A stretch of 64,000 nucleotides of DNA. It comes from Pseudoxanthomonas sp. z9. GTDB lineage: Bacteria > Pseudomonadota > Gammaproteobacteria > Xanthomonadales > Xanthomonadaceae. Every line of letters begins with the position of its first letter. Positions within the stretch are counted from its first letter, which is position 1. The stretch spans positions 62,001 to 126,000 of the forward strand of contig NZ_VFID01000009.1 of assembly GCF_006542425.1 (NCBI RefSeq), given 5' to 3'. The position numbers and the translations under genes are program-made. Shown piece after piece: positions 26,052 through 34,989 of the stretch. Under the pieces are notes generated by a model, which had not been told where the DNA came from, made no database searches, and saw only the letters and a list, made by a program, of their open reading frames with translations.

Positions 26052-29030
26052 TCAGAACTTGTAGCCTACGGTAAAGCTGTAGCTGCGGCCGAAAATGCTG
26101 GCGTAGTCGCTGGAGTCGCCCAGGAAGCTGTTCGGATCGTAGAACGGCATGCGATTGAACAGGTTCTTGATGGTGAAGCCGGCGTGCCAATGGTCATCCG
26201 GCCGCCAGGACAGGCCCAGGTTGGCGGTCCACCAGGCCGGCACGCCATTGCAGTTGTCCGGATCCACCGGCAACGATCCGGCGGTGCAGGTTTCCGGCGA
26301 GTTGTCCTGCGCGTCGACGCGGTCCCATGCCCACTTGGTCTTGCCGACGTAGTTGACGAAGAAGCTGGTGGTCACCTCGCCGTAGGTCCAGTCGGCATTC
26401 AAGGTGGCGCGCAGGCGCGGGTTGCCGTAGTAGCCGATCGTGTTGCCGTAGTACCAGCGGGTCTCATCATCCAGGTAAGCCTCGTTGCGGCGCGCGATGG
26501 TCGCGGCCACGCCGACGTTCAGCTCGCCCCATTGGCCCAGCGGGAAATGGCCGCGCGCATCGACATCGAAGCCATCGATCAGGGTGCGGCCCTGGTTCTT
26601 GTACTGGCCGACCACGCTGGCCACGTTGCCCACGCTGTAGGTGGGCAGCGTGCCCGGACAGGTCACCCCGCTGGTCGGATCCGCGCACATCGCGGCCACC
26701 GCGGCTTCCGCGGCGCGGTCGCTGTCGGTGATCGGATTGCGGGTCATCGACACGATGTCGGTTTCCTTGCTGTAGTCCGGCGCGGCGATCTGGTTGCGGC
26801 GGTAGATGAACCAGTAATCGGCCGACACCGACAGCCAGTCGAACGGCTCCAGCACCACGCCCAGGGTGGCGATCTTGGCCTTCTCCGGCTGCAGGTTCTG
26901 GTTCGGCTGGGTCATGCGTGCCACGGTGCGGCTGCAATCCACGTTGAGCAGCGAGTTGCCGAGATCCACGTCGCCGGGACGGTTCGACTGCAGCAGCAGG
27001 TTGGCGATCGCATTGGTCTCGTCGCAGCGGACGTCATCCTCGAAGCCACCCAGCTGGGCGAACACGCCGCCGGTACCGGCTTCGGCCAGGCTCGGCGCGC
27101 GGAAGCCTTCCGAGTAGGTGCCACGCAGCATCACCGTCGGCAGCGCCTGGTACTTCAGGCCGATCTTCGGTGCGACGTTGGCGTCGAAGTTCGGATACTT
27201 GTCCACGCGCAGCGCCGCGTCCAGTTCCAGCTTCTCGGTGAGCGGGGCCACGACTTCGGCGAACAGCGCGCTGGTGGTGCGCCTGCCATCGAACCACGAA
27301 CCACCCTGCTGGGTGATCTTGCCATTGGCCGCATCCGTATTTCCCGGCGTGTAGAAGGTCTCGCGGCTGACGTTGAAGCCGAAGGCCGCGCGTACTTCGC
27401 CGGCCGGCAGGTTGAACAGCGGGCCTTCGACCTTGCCGTCCAGGGTGTGCAGGCGGGTCCAGGACTGGATATCGAAGGTCGGGTAGGCCTCGCGCAGCAG
27501 TTTCGCATTGGCTTCGCTGATCTCGCCGAACCGGTAGGCGGGATTGTCCGAGATGATCACGCGGCCGGTGCCCGGATCCACGGTGAACGGACCGAAGGCC
27601 CGGGCGAAACCGTCCAGGTTGACGTTGACGGTCTGGTAGGTGACCGAATGCGTGCCGGCGGTGGCGAACGCGGTTTCCCAGTTCCAGTCGCCAAAGCTGC
27701 CGCGCAGGCCGGCCAGGCCGCGATAGCTCTTGTCGGTATTGCGCTGGCCGAAGTGGTTCTTGCCCACGTCCTGCATCAGATACTGCAGGCCGACCACGCC
27801 GCCCATCAGCGCGCGCAGTTCGGGACTGGCATGGTTGTAGACGTTGTTCGGGCCCAGATAGGGATAGAAGAACTGATTGACGTTGGTACCGGTATTGCGG
27901 GCGAACCAGCTGGTCGGATTGCCGGTGGTGGTGCCGAACGCGCGCGGCGTGCCGCCGTTGGCGCGCAGATCGATGTCGGTGTAGGTCGCCTCAGCAAACG
28001 CCTCGGTGGTTTCGCCGATCAGGAAGTGCGCATTGACGTAGGCGGTGATGCGCTCGGACTTCGCGCCCGCGTCAATTTCGTTGTTCATCCAGGTCTGCCA
28101 GATGCAACGGGGACCGGCGGCTTCGACGACCACGTTCTGGCAACCCGGCGCGGCTTCCTGCACCCGCCGGCCGGTGACTGGATCGAAGGCGAAGTAGCTG
28201 CCGGGATTGAACGTGCCCGGCGCACTGCCGGTACCCAGGCGGAAATTGTTGATGTAGTTCGGGTTGTTGACGTAGTACTGGCCGGGCTTCTTGTCGTACC
28301 AGTCGCTCAGCGGGATCGGGTCGCGGCGATACAGGTTCAGCGAGGCGTAGACGTTGTAGCGATCCTCGTCGAGGTTGCCGAAGCCGCCGGTGATGCTGGC
28401 CTGGTGCTCGCCATAGCTGGTGATGCGCGAGGAACTGTCGGTGGTCAGGTTGACCTCGAGGCCCTGGTAGGACTTCTTGGTGATGACGTTGATCACGCCG
28501 GCGATCGCATCGGTGCCGTACACGGCCGAGGCGCCGTCGGTCAGCACTTCCATCCGCTCGATCGCCGCGGCGGGAATCGCGTCGATGTTGACGAACTGGG
28601 TCTGGAAGCCGGCCGGCGCGCCGTAGTACGACAGGCGGCGGCCATTGAGCAGCACCAGCGTACCCTGCGCGCCCATGCCACGCAGGTTGGCCTGCGAGGC
28701 GCCGTCCGAGCCGGTGAACAGCGACTTGAAGTCCTGCTGCGCCGGGCGCGCGGCCGGCAGGTTGTCCAGCACCTGCAACAGGGTGCGCGCACCCATGTTC
28801 TCGATGTCCTGGCGGCTGATGATCTGCACCGGCGAGGCGGTCTCGACGTCGGTGCGCTTGATGTTGGAACCGGTGACCTCGATGCGGGCCAGTTCGGTGG
28901 CCTTGCCGTCTTCCTTCGGCGTCTCGGCGGTCTGCGCCGCGACCGTACCGGTCATGGCGAGCGCCGTGCCCAGCGCGAGGGCCAGTGGCGTGATGGATAT
29001 ACAGCGTTGGCGGCGGCTTGCGGACGACAT
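26052..29030 (-). CDS. TonB-dependent outer-membrane receptor, glycan uptake
   Basis: A 992-residue TonB-dependent receptor. The signal peptide ends in GTVAAQ; a TonB-box-like segment (ELARIEVTGSNIKRTDVETA) is followed by the plug domain (PVQIISRQDIENMGARTLLQ, then NLRGMGAQGTLVLLNGRR) and a long barrel ending in aromatic YKF. GAGGAG lies upstream of ATG 29030. The IEVTGSNIKR form is the type common in xanthomonad and Caulobacter-like carbohydrate receptors. Placed between GH31 and GH109 genes, it probably imports GalNAc-containing oligosaccharides into the periplasm. Confidence 0.93.
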   Translation of the reverse strand: MSSASRRQRCISITPLALALGTALAMTGTVAAQTAETPKEDGKATELARIEVTGSNIKRTDVETASPVQIISRQDIENMGARTLLQVLDNLPAARPAQQDFKSLFTGSDGASQANLRGMGAQGTLVLLNGRRLSYYGAPAGFQTQFVNIDAIPAAAIERMEVLTDGASAVYGTDAIAGVINVITKKSYQGLEVNLTTDSSSRITSYGEHQASITGGFGNLDEDRYNVYASLNLYRRDPIPLSDWYDKKPGQYYVNNPNYINNFRLGTGSAPGTFNPGSYFAFDPVTGRRVQEAAPGCQNVVVEAAGPRCIWQTWMNNEIDAGAKSERITAYVNAHFLIGETTEAFAEATYTDIDLRANGGTPRAFGTTTGNPTSWFARNTGTNVNQFFYPYLGPNNVYNHASPELRALMGGVVGLQYLMQDVGKNHFGQRNTDKSYRGLAGLRGSFGDWNWETAFATAGTHSVTYQTVNVNLDGFARAFGPFTVDPGTGRVIISDNPAYRFGEISEANAKLLREAYPTFDIQSWTRLHTLDGKVEGPLFNLPAGEVRAAFGFNVSRETFYTPGNTDAANGKITQQGGSWFDGRRTTSALFAEVVAPLTEKLELDAALRVDKYPNFDANVAPKIGLKYQALPTVMLRGTYSEGFRAPSLAEAGTGGVFAQLGGFEDDVRCDETNAIANLLLQSNRPGDVDLGNSLLNVDCSRTVARMTQPNQNLQPEKAKIATLGVVLEPFDWLSVSADYWFIYRRNQIAAPDYSKETDIVSMTRNPITDSDRAAEAAVAAMCADPTSGVTCPGTLPTYSVGNVASVVGQYKNQGRTLIDGFDVDARGHFPLGQWGELNVGVAATIARRNEAYLDDETRWYYGNTIGYYGNPRLRATLNADWTYGEVTTSFFVNYVGKTKWAWDRVDAQDNSPETCTAGSLPVDPDNCNGVPAWWTANLGLSWRPDDHWHAGFTIKNLFNRMPFYDPNSFLGDSSDYASIFGRSYSFTVGYKF

Positions 29031-29178
29031 CGGGTTCTCTCCTCGTTTCGGGGGTGCAGCGCGCGGCGCTGCTGTGGTGGTTTGGGCTTGCGTGAGGCAA
29101 CAGCGGTCCCGGGCCACGGCCAACAGGCCGCAGTCACAAGGCGGGGGAGACGACGTGAAACTTTTTTTGTGGAGCGGG

Positions 29179-32100
29179 TTATGGTGGGGAGATGGTGGCG
29201 GTATCGCCCTCCTGTCCCATCAGGACAGCATTGGCCCAGTTGCCGCAGACCTGTGCCGGCCGCGCGCCCTGCGCGCCGAGGGTGCGCAGGCTCAGGCGGT
29301 GCAGGCCGCGGATGTCGAGTTCGGGTTTGACCACGCCCGGTGCGCGCACCATCCCGCTGTCGTACAGCAGGCGATCGTCGCCCCAGACCTGGAATTGCAT
29401 GCCGCCGGCCTCGCGGCAACTGTCGTCGATGCCGAGGTCGGCGCGCAGCAGGCGCCAGCCGCCCTTGAGTTCGATATCGATGCGGCTGTCCGCGCCCACG
29501 CCCAGGCCACGGCGGAAGTGCAGGCCGTTCATGCGCATCTCGGCCTGGCCGCCGAAGGCGCGGTCGCGCGCGACACCGGCCGGCGGCTCGAGTTCGGACA
29601 GGTAGCGCTGCTGCGCCGGGCGCTCGGCATCCTGGTGTTCGAGCACGCGGAAGGTGGACAGGGTGATCGGCCCGACTTCGCGCGGCTGCAGGGCATCGAA
29701 CGCGCGCACCGTACCGGCCTGCGCCGCCGTCACCATCGGATCGCTGCCGGCGGCGCCGTCACCGTCCGGGTTCTGCGTGCTCAGCACGCGGAAGCGCAGC
29801 AGGCGGCCGGCGCGTGGCGCGAAGCTGATCGTCTGTGTGCCCTGTTCCAGCTTCAGGCGGCCACGGGCAATCGGCTCGCCCCATTCGCCATTGCTGTCGG
29901 CCAGGTAGATTTCATAGTCGCGCACCTGGCCATGCTTCCAGTGCTGATCGGTGCGTGGTGCCAGTTCGATGCCGTCGATCAGGCGACGCTCGCCGAAGCC
30001 GAGCGTCCATTCGTGCGCGCCGGTGCGCACGGCCTGGTTGCGCACGGTGCGGAACCAGGTCGCGGGGTCGTCGTCGAAGGCGTTTTCCAGCGGATGCCCG
30101 GGTTCCTCGGCGGGACGATTGACCACCAGCAGGCTGTCGGCCGGCAACGCGCGGCCCAGTTCCGGCGCAGCCGGGAAGGCATCGTCGGCCAGCGCCGCGG
30201 CGACCGGGATGTCCAGCCGGAACGCCAGCGCGCGGCGGATGTCGGTGGCCGCACCGCGCACGTGCACGGTGCCGCGGCGCTCCTTGGCGTCGAAGTACCA
30301 GCCTTCGGCGCCGGCGTCGAAAGCGGCGCGATCGGCCAGTGGCGGCAGCGCGCGGCCGTCCAGTTCCACCGCGTTCGGCTTCGTCCGGCTCAGCACGCGC
30401 AGCGCATAGCGGCGCTGCGGCAACTGGCCGGCGTACTGGCCACGCACGGGATCGATCTCCACCCGCACCTCGCCGCTGCCCTGCGCGGGCGCGTGCATGC
30501 GGATGGCCTGTTCGCTGAGCTCGCCCTTGGCGTAGCGGCGGGTGTTGCCGTCATCCTCGTACAAGGTGTAGCTCGACTCGCCCTGCGGATACAGATCCAG
30601 GGTCAGTTCGTCCAGCGGCTTCTCGCCGTCGTACAGCATCTCCGGATACATCGGCAGGATCGCGCCAGCCCGCACGAACAGCGGCAGGGTCGCCAGCTCC
30701 ACCTGGCGATCGATGCGCCGGCCGTTCGCGTCGGCCTGCAGCTGGCGGCCGTCCCAGTAGTCGATCCAGCGGCCCTGTGGCAGGTGGATGTCACGGCGCC
30801 AGCCGCGGCTGGCGGCCTGGCTGCGGTACACCGGTGCGACCAGCAGTTCGCGGCCCAGCAGGAACTGGTACTTGTGCGCCTCGGTCCACGCTTGCGGATC
30901 GGCGGGGTAGTCCCACATCAGGCCGCGCACGATCGGCGCGCCGGTGGTTTCCGCGTCGCGCGCCAGCCCGTACATGTACGGGGTCAGGCGCATCTTCAGC
31001 TTGAGGTAGTCGCGGTTGATGCTGCGATACGGCTCGTCGAACCACCACGGATGCTTGCGCGCGCCGGACGACCAGCCCGACATGCCCATCAGCACCGGGG
31101 TGAAACTCTTCCATTGCAGGTCGCGGGTGTAGGTCTCGGCGCTGCCGCCGAAGATCGCGTCCACGTCGCCGGTGGCGTAGGCCATGCCCGACAGGCCGGA
31201 ACCGATCAGGGTCGGGATGTGCCAGCGGATGTAGTCCCAGCTGGCGCTCTGGTCGCCGGTCCACGCCACCGCATAGCGCTGGATGCCGGCCCAGCCCATT
31301 ACCGTCCACAGGAACGGGCGCGAGTCGGAGTTGTTGAGGATGCCGTTGTAGGCGGACTGGTTGGCGTCCATCGCGAACTGGTAGCCCTTGCCGGTCCAGG
31401 CCACGTCCAGCTTCTGCACGCGGCTGCCGGCCTTGCCGACTTCCCACGCGATCTTGTCTACGCCGTTCTCGGTCCACAGGCCGGTCCGGAAGCCGTAGCG
31501 CGCCAGCCCCTGCACGACCTTGGGCAGATCCGTGTAGCCGCAGCCATAGCCGTCGTTGGGCAGGATCCAGCCGCCGGGCATGTCGTGCTCGCGGTACTTG
31601 CGGGCGACGCTGTCGATCACGTCCGGCGTGGTGCCGGTCGGACCATCGCTCCAGCCTTCGGGCACCGTGCCGGGTTTCTTCCTGTTGTCGCCGTCGTTGT
31701 AGCAATCGGCGTCGCCGTAGGACAGCGCCCAGCGCGGCAACAGGCCGGGGCGTCCGGTCAGCGCGGTGTAGCGATCCAGCAGCTCGTGCAGGCCCGCGCC
31801 GACGAAGTAGTAGGCGTCGAAGCGATCCTCGCGGTGCAGCAGGGTGGCCTGGTCCGGCTGGCGCAGATCGTAATTGCCGTCGCTCCAGGTGTTGCGCAAC
31901 ATGCCCCAGCCACGCGAGCTCAGCAGCATCGGCGCGGGACTCGGGCGATCACCTTCCTCCCAGCCACCGGAGTAGGCGATTTCCAGTTCGCGGCCCTTGA
32001 ACTCGAAGCGGCCGTTCTGTTGCCCGCCGCCGTAGAAATGCTCGCCGGCCTCGCTGGACAACACCTGCACGCTTTGCTGCGCGTCCAGATCCAGCGGCTG

Positions 32101-32532
32101 CAATTCGCGCCACAGCGGGATGACCTGATCGCCGGCCACCCGCTCAAGCGACAGGCGCAGCGGCTGGCGCTGGATATGCAGCACCAGCGCGCCGGTGCGG
32201 ATGCGCGCTTCCTTCGCGTCTTCCTCGAAAGCAAAATCGATCTTGCCCGCCGGTTGCGGCAACACGATCGGCGCGGCCTTGTCGCCCGCCGGTGTCAACT
32301 TGCCCTTGCGGCCGACCTGCACGCGCAGGGTGTCGGCGCGCAGCAGATCCACCCGTACCCGCGCACCGCGGTCGGTGGTGATGTCCCAACCGGGCGTGCC
32401 ATCGCGGGCCGGCGCGGCCTGCAGGGTACGCACGTTGCCGACGTTTTCGGCAAAGGCGGGCGCACTCGCGGCGAACGCCAGCAAGGCGAGGGCGACGAAG
32501 CGGTTGCGGCGATGCCAAACGTGGGTTTCCAA
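29179..32532 (-). CDS. GH31 glycosidase with C-terminal NPCBM-like domain (probable alpha-N-acetylgalactosaminidase)
   Basis: A protein of about 1,117 residues. The start is uncertain; TTG 32532 has GGGGAG 4 nt upstream and yields a signal peptide (RFVALALLAFAASAPAFAEN). An N-terminal beta domain is followed by the GH31 barrel. Acidic residues sit at the usual places in KLDVAWTGKGYQFAMDANQS and YAVAWTGDQSASWDYIRWH, and the GLSGMAYATGDVDAIFGG loop is present. C-terminal beta domains end in an NPCBM-like carbohydrate-binding module (about the last 150 residues, FGGQAEMRMNGLHFRRGLGV). The barrel sequence resembles the GH31 branch with alpha-GalNAc activity rather than alpha-glucosidases. With the neighbouring GalNAc genes this makes an alpha-N-acetylgalactosaminidase likely; an alpha-galactosidase-like activity is possible. 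Confidence 0.82.
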   Translation of the reverse strand: METHVWHRRNRFVALALLAFAASAPAFAENVGNVRTLQAAPARDGTPGWDITTDRGARVRVDLLRADTLRVQVGRKGKLTPAGDKAAPIVLPQPAGKIDFAFEEDAKEARIRTGALVLHIQRQPLRLSLERVAGDQVIPLWRELQPLDLDAQQSVQVLSSEAGEHFYGGGQQNGRFEFKGRELEIAYSGGWEEGDRPSPAPMLLSSRGWGMLRNTWSDGNYDLRQPDQATLLHREDRFDAYYFVGAGLHELLDRYTALTGRPGLLPRWALSYGDADCYNDGDNRKKPGTVPEGWSDGPTGTTPDVIDSVARKYREHDMPGGWILPNDGYGCGYTDLPKVVQGLARYGFRTGLWTENGVDKIAWEVGKAGSRVQKLDVAWTGKGYQFAMDANQSAYNGILNNSDSRPFLWTVMGWAGIQRYAVAWTGDQSASWDYIRWHIPTLIGSGLSGMAYATGDVDAIFGGSAETYTRDLQWKSFTPVLMGMSGWSSGARKHPWWFDEPYRSINRDYLKLKMRLTPYMYGLARDAETTGAPIVRGLMWDYPADPQAWTEAHKYQFLLGRELLVAPVYRSQAASRGWRRDIHLPQGRWIDYWDGRQLQADANGRRIDRQVELATLPLFVRAGAILPMYPEMLYDGEKPLDELTLDLYPQGESSYTLYEDDGNTRRYAKGELSEQAIRMHAPAQGSGEVRVEIDPVRGQYAGQLPQRRYALRVLSRTKPNAVELDGRALPPLADRAAFDAGAEGWYFDAKERRGTVHVRGAATDIRRALAFRLDIPVAAALADDAFPAAPELGRALPADSLLVVNRPAEEPGHPLENAFDDDPATWFRTVRNQAVRTGAHEWTLGFGERRLIDGIELAPRTDQHWKHGQVRDYEIYLADSNGEWGEPIARGRLKLEQGTQTISFAPRAGRLLRFRVLSTQNPDGDGAAGSDPMVTAAQAGTVRAFDALQPREVGPITLSTFRVLEHQDAERPAQQRYLSELEPPAGVARDRAFGGQAEMRMNGLHFRRGLGVGADSRIDIELKGGWRLLRADLGIDDSCREAGGMQFQVWGDDRLLYDSGMVRAPGVVKPELDIRGLHRLSLRTLGAQGARPAQVCGNWANAVLMGQEGDTATISPP

Positions 32533-32647
32533 CTTGCTCCCCAAGCCCGCGTGAGCGGGAGTACGAAACCATTGCGGCCGACTCTAGGGCAGCGTCTTGA
32601 AATATGTCAACAAATTGCAAAGAAAAAAGAAGGATATTTACTGAATA

Positions 32648-32675
32648 TCGAAAGTTGTTGCGAAGCAATACTTTC
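32648..32675. promoter_or_regulatory. DeoR/AgaR-like site 1
   Basis: TCGAAAG (32648-32654) with an inverted ACTTTC at 32670-32675, in the AT-rich divergent region between the GH31 operon and the isomerase operon. It shares the CGAAAG/CTTTC half-site with the sites at 32753-32766 and 32803-32827. It is a candidate operator for the DeoR-family protein at 36362-37141. Confidence 0.45.
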
Positions 32676-32752
32676 AGAACCCGCTATTCATTTTCGCCAC
32701 GGCTCCTTCAAGACGCTTAACAGGCCAATCTCCGATCGCACCCGTAGGGGGA

Positions 32753-32766
32753 TTTCGTTCCCGAAA
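32753..32766. promoter_or_regulatory. DeoR/AgaR-like site 2
   Basis: TTTCG (32753-32757), 4 nt, CGAAA (32762-32766), a perfect short inverted repeat. It uses the same half-site as the two other sites in this divergent promoter region. Confidence 0.4.
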
Positions 32767-32802
32767 GCAGGGAAATGGAAGCCACGTCTAACTTTCCAAT
32801 AT

Positions 32803-32827
32803 CTTTCGATATTTGACATTTCGAAAG
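32803..32827. promoter_or_regulatory. DeoR/AgaR-like site 3
   Basis: CTTTCGA (32803-32809), 11 nt, TCGAAAG (32821-32827) is a perfect 7-bp inverted repeat ending 38 nt before the isomerase ATG. CTTTC-type half-sites are known for AgaR, the DeoR-family GalNAc repressor, so this is the best candidate operator of the plus-strand catabolic operon. Confidence 0.6.
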
Positions 32828-32865
32828 AAAACACAGATTGTGCGCATGCCCAACAGGAACGATGA

Positions 32866-34032
32866 ATGGACGCTCCTCTGCTTTCCGACTTGTCCGCCTG
32901 GCAGCCCCTGGGCGGACACCACACCGCCGAAGAAATCGCCCAGCAACCCGCGTTGTGGGATGCGCTGGCGGAAACCCTGGCCGACCGGCAGGCCGCCATC
33001 GATGCGTTCCTCGGTGACTGGCTGCACCAGCCCGGCAACCGGGTGATCTTCACCGGCGCCGGCAGTTCCGGTTTCATCGCCGAAATGGTCGCCGACATCA
33101 TCAACGCGCAGTGGCCCGCCGACGTGCGTGCACTGCATACGACCAACCTGCTGACCCATCCGGACCTGTACCTGGAACGCGAACGCCCCACCCTGCTGGT
33201 GTCGTTCGGCCGCAGCGGCTCCAGTCCGGAAAGCATCGCCGCCGTGGATCTGGTGCGCGAGCGCGTGGCCCTGAGCCGCTTCCTCGACATCACCTGCAAT
33301 GGCGAAGGCGAACTGGCGCGCCGCGGCCGCGGCCGCGACGACACCCTGACCCTGCTGATGCCGCCGGCCAGCTGCGATCGCGCGTTCGCGATGACCAGCA
33401 GCCTGACCTGCATGCAACTGGCGGCGCTGGCGGTGTTCGATCGCGCGCCCTGGGATCAGCGCCTGGAACAACTGCACACGGTGGCCGCACTGGGCCGGCG
33501 CGCCCTCGCCGACTGGGAACGCGCGGTCACCGCGCTGGCCGCCACCGCCGCCTACTCGCGCGTGATCTACCTGGGCAGCGGTCCGCTGGAGGCGCTCGCC
33601 CGCGAGGCGGCGCTGAAGGTACTGGAACTGACCGCGGGCCGCGTGCTGGCGCTGGCCAATACGCCGCTCGGCTTCCGCCACGGACCGAAGTCGACGCTGG
33701 ACGCCGACACCCTGGTGGTGGTGATGCGCAGCGCACAACCGGTGGCGCGCCGTTACGAGCAGGATCTGCTGGACGAACTGCGTCGCGACGGCGTGGCCGG
33801 ACGCGTGCTGTCGGTCGGTCCGCGTACGGAGGACGGTACCGGCGCGGCGGAAGACTTCTCGCTCGCGGCGCCATCGCTGCCGGATCCCTGGCTGGCGCCG
33901 GTGTGGCTGACCCTGGCGCAGCGCTACGCATTGCGCCGCTCGGCCGCGCTCGGCCTGACCCCTGACAATCCCTTCCCCGACGGCACCGTCAACCGTGTCG
34001 TGCAGGGCGTGGTCATCCACGCTCACGGCTGA
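32866..34032 (+). CDS. agaS: SIS-domain sugar isomerase/deaminase, AgaS-like
   Basis: A 388-residue protein with two SIS domains. The first has FTGAGSSGFIAEM and SFGRSGSSPESIAA (phospho-sugar binding). The second has YLGSGPLEALAREAALKVLE followed by GFRHGPKS, the general signature of the AgaS/GlmS-C family. AgaS proteins convert galactosamine-6-phosphate to tagatose-6-phosphate with release of ammonia. ATG 32866 is preceded by AGGAA. It is the first gene of the plus-strand operon and directly downstream of the TTTCG/CGAAA operator sites. The context (ROK kinase, AgaZ, deacetylase) supports the GalN-6-P role. Confidence 0.88.
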   Translation: MDAPLLSDLSAWQPLGGHHTAEEIAQQPALWDALAETLADRQAAIDAFLGDWLHQPGNRVIFTGAGSSGFIAEMVADIINAQWPADVRALHTTNLLTHPDLYLERERPTLLVSFGRSGSSPESIAAVDLVRERVALSRFLDITCNGEGELARRGRGRDDTLTLLMPPASCDRAFAMTSSLTCMQLAALAVFDRAPWDQRLEQLHTVAALGRRALADWERAVTALAATAAYSRVIYLGSGPLEALAREAALKVLELTAGRVLALANTPLGFRHGPKSTLDADTLVVVMRSAQPVARRYEQDLLDELRRDGVAGRVLSVGPRTEDGTGAAEDFSLAAPSLPDPWLAPVWLTLAQRYALRRSAALGLTPDNPFPDGTVNRVVQGVVIHAHG

Positions 34033-34045
34033 TCCGGAGCTGGTC

Positions 34046-34969
34046 ATGCAGCACTACTACGGCATCGACATCGGCGGTACCAAAATCGAACTGGTGGCCT
34101 GCGATGCGCGCCTGGAAGTCTTGCACCGCCGCCGCATCGACACGCCCACGCGCGACTATCCCGCCTTCCTGCACGCGGTCGCCACCCTGATTGGCGAGGT
34201 CGGCACAGAACTCGGCCAGCCGGCGCAGGCGATCGGCATCGGCCTGCCCGGCGTGGTCGATCGCGCCAGCGGTCGCCAGCTCAGCGCCAACGTGCCGGCG
34301 CTGAGCGGCCAGACCGTCGGCCGCGATCTGCAGGCGCGGATCGGGCGGCCGCTGCACTTCGGCAACGACCTGCAATGCTTCGCCCTGTCCGAGGCCCATG
34401 GCGGCGCGGCCGATGGCCAGCCCAGCATGTTCGGCGCCATCCTCGGTACCGGCGCGGGCGGCGGCTATTGCGTGCAAGGCCGGCTGATCGACGGCTACAA
34501 CGGCATCGCCGGCGAGTGGGGCCACTGGAGCGTGGCCGCGCACCTGCTGGCGAAACACGGCTTGCCGGTGATCGATTGCGCCTGCGGCCTGCGCGGCTGC
34601 GTGGAGCGCTACGTCTCCGGCGGCGGACTGGCGATGATCCATCGCCACCTCGGCGGCGATGGCGACGCCGCTGCCGTCATCGCGCGCGCCGGCCAGGGCG
34701 ATGCGCTCGCCACGCAGGCACTCGACGTGCACCGGGATCTGCTCGGCCACGCGCTGGCCAGCCTGATCCTGGCCATCGACCCGCACGTCATCGTGCTGGG
34801 CGGCGGCCTGTCCAAGGACGAACGCCTGTACCGCGAGCTGCCAGCGGCGATCACGGCCCATCTGTTCACCGGCGTGCGGGTGCCACCGATCCTGCCACCG
34901 ATGTTCGGCGATGCCGGCGGCGCGCGCGGCGCGGCGCTGCTGGCGCGCCAGCACCACCCGATTTCCTGA
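34046..34969 (+). CDS. ROK-family sugar kinase, probable N-acetylgalactosamine kinase
   Basis: A 307-residue ROK kinase. Start chosen at ATG 34046, with CGGAG upstream. The ATP motif is DIGGTKIEL, the catalytic Asp is in GNDLQCFALSEA, the second phosphate motif is GAILGTGAGGG, and the ROK zinc/CXCGXXGCXE motif is CACGLRGCVE. It lies 13 nt behind agaS. In this locus there is no phosphotransferase system, so sugar enters unphosphorylated and needs a kinase; GalNAc (AgaK-like) is the most likely substrate. GlcNAc kinase activity cannot be excluded from sequence. Confidence 0.85.
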   Translation: MQHYYGIDIGGTKIELVACDARLEVLHRRRIDTPTRDYPAFLHAVATLIGEVGTELGQPAQAIGIGLPGVVDRASGRQLSANVPALSGQTVGRDLQARIGRPLHFGNDLQCFALSEAHGGAADGQPSMFGAILGTGAGGGYCVQGRLIDGYNGIAGEWGHWSVAAHLLAKHGLPVIDCACGLRGCVERYVSGGGLAMIHRHLGGDGDAAAVIARAGQGDALATQALDVHRDLLGHALASLILAIDPHVIVLGGGLSKDERLYRELPAAITAHLFTGVRVPPILPPMFGDAGGARGAALLARQHHPIS

Positions 34970-34989
34970 TTTTTCCCGGAGGCTGTTCC

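Noticed and set aside
28645..32865. A 1,406-codon plus-strand open frame across the TonB receptor start and GH31 gene, and others of 900-1,100 codons at 26016-29330 and 42789-45914
   Set aside because: All lie antisense to recognised genes, have no domain signature and are low-complexity. They are composition artefacts.
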